NCBI GenBank assembly: GCA_933207985.1
Contig: OW240913.1
Coordinates: 278,991,232 to 279,055,231, forward strand
Direction: 5' to 3'
From: Pelobates cultripes
Lineage: Eukaryota > Chordata > Amphibia > Anura > Pelobatidae
Length of the DNA: 64,000 nucleotides
Shown: one piece after another, positions 58,532 to 64,000 of the stretch
Numbering within the stretch: position 1 is the first letter of the stretch
How the letters are laid out: every line of letters starts with the position of its first letter
Position numbers and translations under genes: made by a program
Notes under the pieces: model-generated
Told to the model about the DNA's origin: nothing
Database searches by the model: none
The model's input: only the letters and a program-made list of their open reading frames with translations

Positions 58532-59027
58532 TTAAAGGAACACTATAGCGTTAGGAATACAAATATGTATTCCTAACGCTATAGTGCCCTAATCACGTTT
58601 AGGTGACTAGGGCCCCGTTCTGCTGTGAATAAATGGTTAACCATTTATTTGCTTACCTTAATCCAGTGCCGTGCTCCCTCGACACTGGTGACATCATCCT
58701 CCAAGTGGAGCCGAATGCGCATGCACGGCCAGAGGCGCACGCACATTCAAACTCGCCCATAGGAAAGCATTACTCAATGCTTTCTTATGGGGATCTTTTT
58801 TGACGCTGTACTCCGTGGGACGTCCAGCGTCAAATACGTGCGATTTACTCCATGTAAGTTGCGAAAGCAGCCTCTAGTGGCTGTCTCTCTGGATTAACCC
58901 TGCAGTGTAAACATAGCAGTTTTGCTGAAACTGTTATGTTTTCAGCTGCAGGGTTAAAACTAGGGGGCCTGGCACCTAACCAATTAATTGAGCTGAAGTA
59001 GTTTGGGTGCCTATAGTGGTCCTTTAA
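58532..59027. mobile_element. T2-type MITE, complete (496 bp)
   Basis: TTAA at 58532-58535 and 59024-59027. The left end hairpin is GCGTTAGGAATACA...TGTATTCCTAACGC and the right end is the reverse complement of AGGACCACTATAGGCACCC. Internal G+C-rich region with GCTTACCTTAATCC (58658). Confidence 0.87.
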
Positions 59028-61416
59028 CATTTATTGTCAAACATTAATATGAAAATCATAAAGAACAAACCAATATAGCAAGAATGTGACAGGCATTCAA
59101 GAAGTTATATGTATTTAGTTTCAAAATACATGTTATTCATTTTATGCTTCATGAGCATCGACAATGTTGAAAACGCACAATGGTGTGGGAATTGCCCTTG
59201 GAACTTCCTCCTGGGAGGAAATCTACCTGAAGTATGGTGAATGCTTTGCACACTTTTTAAAATGCATTCAGTCTTTTAAGATACTGATGGGTTTGATTGT
59301 TTCTTATACATTCTATTAGATGAGTCTTTAATGCTTGTACTTTACTTGCTTATTTGTGTATAAAATGTTTATAATTAAAATGATCTGTTTGTGTATCTAT
59401 ACGTCCTTCCTTCTATTTATCGAAAGATAAAGTGAGTTTCTGTAAGAATTATCAAAGGAATGTGGTTTTAGAAAAGAGATAAAGAAAGCCTTCCATATTC
59501 ATAAATTGTAGGAAGGCAATTTCTTTTTAGGGGAGAAAACGTGTACAAGTTGTTGTGCAACAAGAACTGGATGAACATAGACTGGGCTAAACTGCACACC
59601 AGCTTTTAGCCTATCATTGCATTACTGGTTTGACTGAATACGGACATCTATAGGGACATGTCTGTGGGTGTTAGTGAGAGAATTGTGTTTTTGTTTTTTG
59701 TCACACAATTCTGAAATTGAGTGTATTGTAATAAAATGGAGTTGGTGCCCATGAAATCTTCTGGTTATGGGGCTTAGAGTGCCCTTTTAGATTTAAAATA
59801 CAAATAAAATGGATATCCAGTCAGGCAAAAGATGAGACACTTGTTAAAACGAATTGATGGAATGCAAAACACATGTAATGAGTTAGGTAGACAACATTGT
59901 TTTCTCTGATATTTTGGAGGAAAAAAAAAACTTTTTACTAATTAACAACAGATGACATGCGAATACTATTTGAAGTTCTATTGATTAATGTGGATTAATG
60001 CTCTTTGGTCATTACAACAAGAAATTAGTTACACATCTACAATTTGTATTTATTTAAAATGAAAGTTAAGAACACTAGTTTATGATGTGTTAGTGTTATT
60101 CAGTCAGTTGCTGGGATTTCAAAGTACGTATTGGATAGCCATATTGTAGACAATCTCCAAAGTTTTTACTTCACATATTTCAGTACATATTTCAGTACAA
60201 ATTCCATTCTCTTAAAAAATAAAATAAAAAAATATATAGCGTTTTTTTATTCCACCAATAATTTACTAGTGTCCAGCTTACCCACCTCACTCCATTTTTT
60301 TTTTCTTTTTTCATTGAATAGAACCCATATTAAAGCCAATTTGCCAACCTTATTTCACTAAATGGATTTTTATTGGAATACATAAGAAACCCCCTATCTC
60401 TGCAATACTTTCTGGTGTTGGCACTGCCTTCCTCTCGTGTTGCACTGGGCATGTACTCTCTGGCGTCTTCTTTTAAAATGCCATTCAAGCATAAATATAT
60501 GTGATGCTGTATATATGCATGCATTCTCATTTCCCCATGATTGGGATTATGGGATTGATTTAATTACATAGCAAGGCTGACTGTACCTTGATACTTTGAT
60601 TAAGAAATGTTATAAATCATTGCTACTGGGTTCTGGTATATACTCTGAGCTGATGGCTCCTCTTTAGCCCCTTGGAGACCAGAGCTTAGGCAAATCCCTT
60701 TATACTACGCCAAGCACGTTATGGGTCTTTAAGTGTTTAAAGAGTTGGGCACATCACTCTCTTAGATGATAGTCACCAAATTGTATTGCACAGCTTGTGC
60801 TAATAGAATTGTCTGTAAAATTCATATTACTTTAGGAGACCTGCTTACAAAAACCCATTTCGTATCCATGTGCTCTGTAGTAAAGCATATGGATAATGTT
60901 GATTTTTCCACCTACTTTGAAATTCTCTGTAATCACAGTCCGTCAGATGCAATCTGTACAGGTTGTTTTTAAACACCATGTGGTGTTTCATTCTATCTTG
61001 GTTGAGTTAATATTATGGCCAGCCATGGCTGCAGAAAATAGCACACGCTAGGAGACCCCTATCGATGCCCTTATCAACGTCCTTAATGACATTGGTTTGT
61101 GTAATGTCAAGACAATTTATTGTTCAAACTGCTTGGATTTAACAGCAGAAAGAAACTATTTATATTGTTTTAAACTTGACTTTCAATGACTAAAACCAAT
61201 TGAGAGTGCACAACTTTTGCCAAAATAAAACAATTTTTTTTCTTTATTGGAATAAGTGTAAAATTCAATCTATTTTGTTTATAACTTATGCCCAAGCTAT
61301 TAGCTTTAATATTGAATTATCTTTGATGAATTTAATCTATTTTATTCATTACTGCATATTAAAGTCTGTCATCCAAAAAACAACATTTTGGTAATTACCT
61401 AATCTACATATTGTAT
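59028..61416. other. Intronic DNA, no recognised feature
   Basis: A+T-rich. No coding domain and no clear transposon ends. Confidence 0.4.
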
Positions 61417-62040
61417 ACATTGATCAGCCACAACAATCTGCCGCTCTCTGTAGAGGAAGGCTTCCTTTGCTTCCTTTTTAATATGCGGCATTGGAAAGAA
61501 GTGAGCTGCCGGTAAACCTGAGGTTGTGATAGCGACATCTTGAGTGAGCATATTGCTCAGAGAGAGTGGAGACTTCCTAGATCAGTGTTCATGACATCGT
61601 CACAAAAGTATCCCATTCTCTAAGGATCTATCAACTATCTTCCAAAGCCCATAAATCAGCCTTCTTTGTACCTATTGTGTACAATATTTCAAGAACAAAT
61701 GTAAGATACTCCACCAGGAATATATATTTTTGATTCACAACATTAAAACCACCTGCCTAATATTGTGTAAGTCCCCCTACCAAACCCGCACTGATGCATT
61801 GAGGCGCATACTTCACAAGACCTCTGAACATGTCCTGTGGTATCTGGCACAAAGACATTAGCAGCAGATTCTTTAGGACCTGCAAGGTTTGAAGTGGGGC
61901 CTCCATGGATATAATTTGTTGTACCAGCACATTCCACATATACTCAATTGGCCAAGACAAACACCTTGACTTTTTTGTCTCTAGGTAGCTGCTATGTGCA
62001 AAAATTACATCCACATGAATGCAAGGACCAAAGCAGTGGC
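61417..62040 (-). pseudogene. Tc1-like transposon, 3' end, internally deleted
   Basis: Read on the - strand, the frame at 62014-61757 has MDVIF, then LSWPIEYMWNVLVQQI, SMEAPLQTLQVLKNLLL, CQIPQDMF and GGLTQY: the C-terminal region of a common vertebrate Tc1 transposase. The stretch between MDVIF and the final part, including the second catalytic D, is deleted. The terminal repeat (AACATTAAAACCACCTGCC) is interrupted by a 300-bp insert; its outermost part TTGATCAGCCACAACA lies at 61420-61435, next to TA. Confidence 0.85.
61436..61735. mobile_element. 300-bp insert in Tc1 terminal repeat
   Basis: The Tc1 end is split with CACAACA present on both sides (61429-61435 and 61736-61742). That fits a 7-bp target duplication around a 300-bp insert. 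The insert has no recognised family. Confidence 0.55.
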
Positions 62041-62284
62041 AGAGTTACTGCTTGCACACTAAGGAGGCCCATTGGGTGGCCATGTGTCAGCAGGGGCACG
62101 GTCAGGGAATGTGGCCCTTCAACAGCGCGACCAGGCCCCATTGTTATCAGCAGCATGACAAAAAGTGAGAGTCACTTCCTACCCCGAGACTGGAGCCGTG
62201 AGGAAGAGAGGAGGAGGAGGGCTGGGCCCCGAGAGCCAGCCCCTAAACCACCAACAGCCTTAGCGAGCACACGGGATACCAGGG

Positions 62285-62450
62285 AAACCACCTCCATTAT
62301 TACTTTAATCAATCTATTACCTAAACAAGTCTCTATTTTTCTCGCAACCTTAGAAGCCTCGACAAATATCATAAAGGGTACATATATGTGGGAAGAAATT
62401 TCCGTTTTTTTAAAAAAAAAAATAACAACTTGATAGGACAGAAAAAGTTA
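62285..62450 (+). pseudogene. L1 endonuclease fragment
   Basis: SIITLINLLPKQVSIFLATL and a degenerate GTYMWEEIS (usual GGDFN position) match the endonuclease stretch repeated at 63518-63670, with AACAACTTGATAGGACA downstream in both. Short and broken by an A-run. Confidence 0.62.
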
Positions 62451-62528
62451 GGAAACTGGAGGGTGGCTGTAAAAGTATATATTTTGGCCAGCATGTGTGT
62501 CGGTGTGTCTTTGTATCTGTATGTCTGT

Positions 62529-62529
<1 letters not shown>

Positions 62530-62559
<30 letters not shown>
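62530..62559. repeat. (GT)n microsatellite
   Basis: About 15 GT units. Confidence 0.95.
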
Positions 62560-62735
62560 CATCTGTATGCCTGTCACTGTGTGTCTGTGTACACACCATG
62601 ACCCCCAGAGCAGTCCCAAAGCATTTAAATCTGAGGGGTGGGACACACTTGTTGCCTGACTTATCCCCTTTAATACAATGGGAAGCACACAAGGCAGTGG
62701 TCCAATGGGGAATTGATTAAATGGGGACCTCACTT

Positions 62736-62754
62736 AAAAAAAAAAAAAAAAAAA
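62736..62754. repeat. Poly(A) tract
   Basis: A run of 19 A between two L1 pieces. Confidence 0.9.
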
Positions 62755-62921
62755 CACCTAAGAATAGCTTGTATAGATCACTTACTAATAATTGGAGTCA
62801 ATACTTAAAACCTTTGTTTCTCATCCAAACTACAAAACACTTCTCAAGTGCTGTACAGAGTTAAAACATTATTTGTAACATAAAGCCAAGATAGCTATAT
62901 TTTTCACAAAACACACATATT

Positions 62922-63122
62922 ATGTTCATAAAAAACTGTTGCAGAAAACTCCTGACTTCATCTCTCCGCTTTCAGCACCTGGCCAGCTACATCTCCCAAA
63001 TTAAAAACTCAAGCGTGGAAACCCAACACCGCAACACAGACATACCGGTAGCCTTTCAAGATTACTATCAGTTTCTCTACCAATTTAGAGATACACAGAC
63101 CACGCTTACTCATGCCTGTTAA
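62922..63122 (+). pseudogene. L1 ORF2 linker fragment (between EN and RT)
   Basis: The frame contains LASYISQIKNSSVETQHRNT and VAFQDYYQFLYQFRD. This pattern (I..IKN..G......I...F.DYY..LY) is the conserved stretch just before the reverse transcriptase in L1 ORF2. It probably belongs to the same broken copy as 62285-62450. Confidence 0.6.
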
Positions 63123-63141
63123 TACATTGTTCTTGTTTGAA

Positions 63142-63159
63142 TTTTTTTTTTTTTTTTTT
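63142..63159. repeat. Poly(T) tract
   Basis: A run of 18 T between the L1 linker fragment and the next L1 endonuclease. Confidence 0.9.
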
Positions 63160-63199
63160 CAGTTTGATGACCAAGCATGATCTTGCTCAAATGGGATAC

Positions 63200-64000
63200 C
63201 AAACCCATACTTCAATAATTAATAATTTCATATAACGTACGTGGCCTCAATATTCAGAAAAAACTCAATATGGCATTACTAGTGTTCCACACACTGTATA
63301 CAAATAATGGTTTTTGTTTTTCCAAGGAGACACAATTTAAAGCAGATTCACCCCTACGCTTCAAAAACTATAGATTCCCTACAGCGTACGTGAGCAATTT
63401 TTCTGACACTAAATCTAGGAGACTAGCCATCTTCCTGGCAAAACATATTCCCTTAATGTATATTTCCCATATTAGTGATCCAAACAGCAGATTTTCTTTC
63501 CTATAAGGCAAAATTAGAGACTCCATTATTACTTTAGTCAGTCTATATCTAACTTACTGAAAACAAGTCTCTACTCTTTCTCACATTTTGAGAAACCTTG
63601 GTAAATATCAGAAAGGATACCTATGTGTGTGAGGAGATTTCAATTAATCAATACATTCACAACTTGATAGCACATCTACATCCCATTTATCTCTACATTC
63701 ACTTTGAAAATTTTTTTTAGAGTCCTAATAATACACCAATTGATTGACTGATGGAGCGTCTTATAATCTACGTGAAGACTATACTTTCTATTCTAACTCT
63801 TTTCTAAATATAATCCAGGATAGATGTGTTCCTTACGCCAGATAGGTGCTTAGAATCCATAAAATCCATGCATGGTCGGACCATCCACTAATCTCTTTAA
63901 AAGTTACTTTTCCTTCACTACAGTGTTTCAAAAACAATTAAAAACTAAACCACACAATACTAAATGATACAATTAAATACAATAAAAGCTGGCTATGCTC
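63200..64000 (+). pseudogene. L1 ORF2 endonuclease, broken, runs off the window
   Basis: Starting near 63220, the frame has NVRGLNIQKKLNMALL-like endonuclease start residues, ETQFKADSPLRFKNY and SRRLAIFLAKHIP. Then, after a stop at 63503, come IRDSIITLVSLYLTY and VSTLSHILRNLGKYQ, a GGDFN-like motif (V*GDFN near 63631) and HAWSDHPLIS-like residues near 63867 (the SDH motif). Several stops. Truncated by the window edge. Confidence 0.8.

Noticed and set aside
62948..63122. Possible second host exon
   Set aside because: The pattern IKN...F.DYY..LY is L1 ORF2, not a host gene, and there are no convincing splice sites.

Overview
This window looks like intronic DNA from a large, repeat-rich vertebrate genome, most likely a frog (anuran amphibian). 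One coding exon is recognisable. It lies at 58079-58243 on the + strand, encodes 55 residues with a DEVH helicase box, and has canonical splice sites on both sides. I assign it to ASCC3, the Ski2-like helicase of the activating signal cointegrator 1 (ASC-1) complex. I saw no second ASCC3 exon, so the 58 kb before it and the roughly 6 kb after it are best read as parts of two long ASCC3 introns. The frog assignment rests on the repeat content: many MITEs flanked by TTAA with AGGRR-type ends (the Xenopus T2/Kolobok style), Tx1-like L1 elements, CR1/L2 LINEs, Tc1 elements and several hAT families. Species cannot be told.

Layout. 1-13 kb: mostly single-copy-looking A+T-rich DNA with short MITEs (1.2, 2.4, 2.5-3.1 and 8.2 kb), a hammerhead-ribozyme-like motif at 7.8 kb and a fold-back with a related motif at 9.2 kb. 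13.8-18.2 kb: a hAT/T2 composite, a decayed L2/CR1 LINE, and a T2 element nested in another T2. 20.8-26.2 kb: a nearly full-length but dead L1 on the - strand, with a T2 MITE inside ORF1 and a 355-bp tandem repeat between the ORFs. 28.8-34.6 kb: a second - strand L1 with a 1.2-kb hAT element in its 3' part. 35.1-35.8 kb: a hAT element with a minisatellite core. 36.9-38.1 kb: a third - strand L1 fragment. 39.6-42.7 kb: a + strand L1 split by a 1.37-kb TTAA element. 43-57 kb: T2, Tc1 and hAT elements and long simple repeats. 58 kb: the ASCC3 exon, followed by a 63-bp tandem duplication and a T2 element. 61.4-64 kb: a Tc1 remnant and two broken + strand L1 pieces.

No transposable element here has an intact open reading frame; all are fossils. 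Their value is structural. Several insertions keep clean target-site duplications, so their nesting order can be read directly. MITE-type elements of different families share two features: hairpins, and a motif like a 5' splice donor (GTAAGTAA). The most interesting single item is the hammerhead-like motif at 7811-7851, which meets the core and stem rules of the small hammerheads linked to Penelope-like retroelements.
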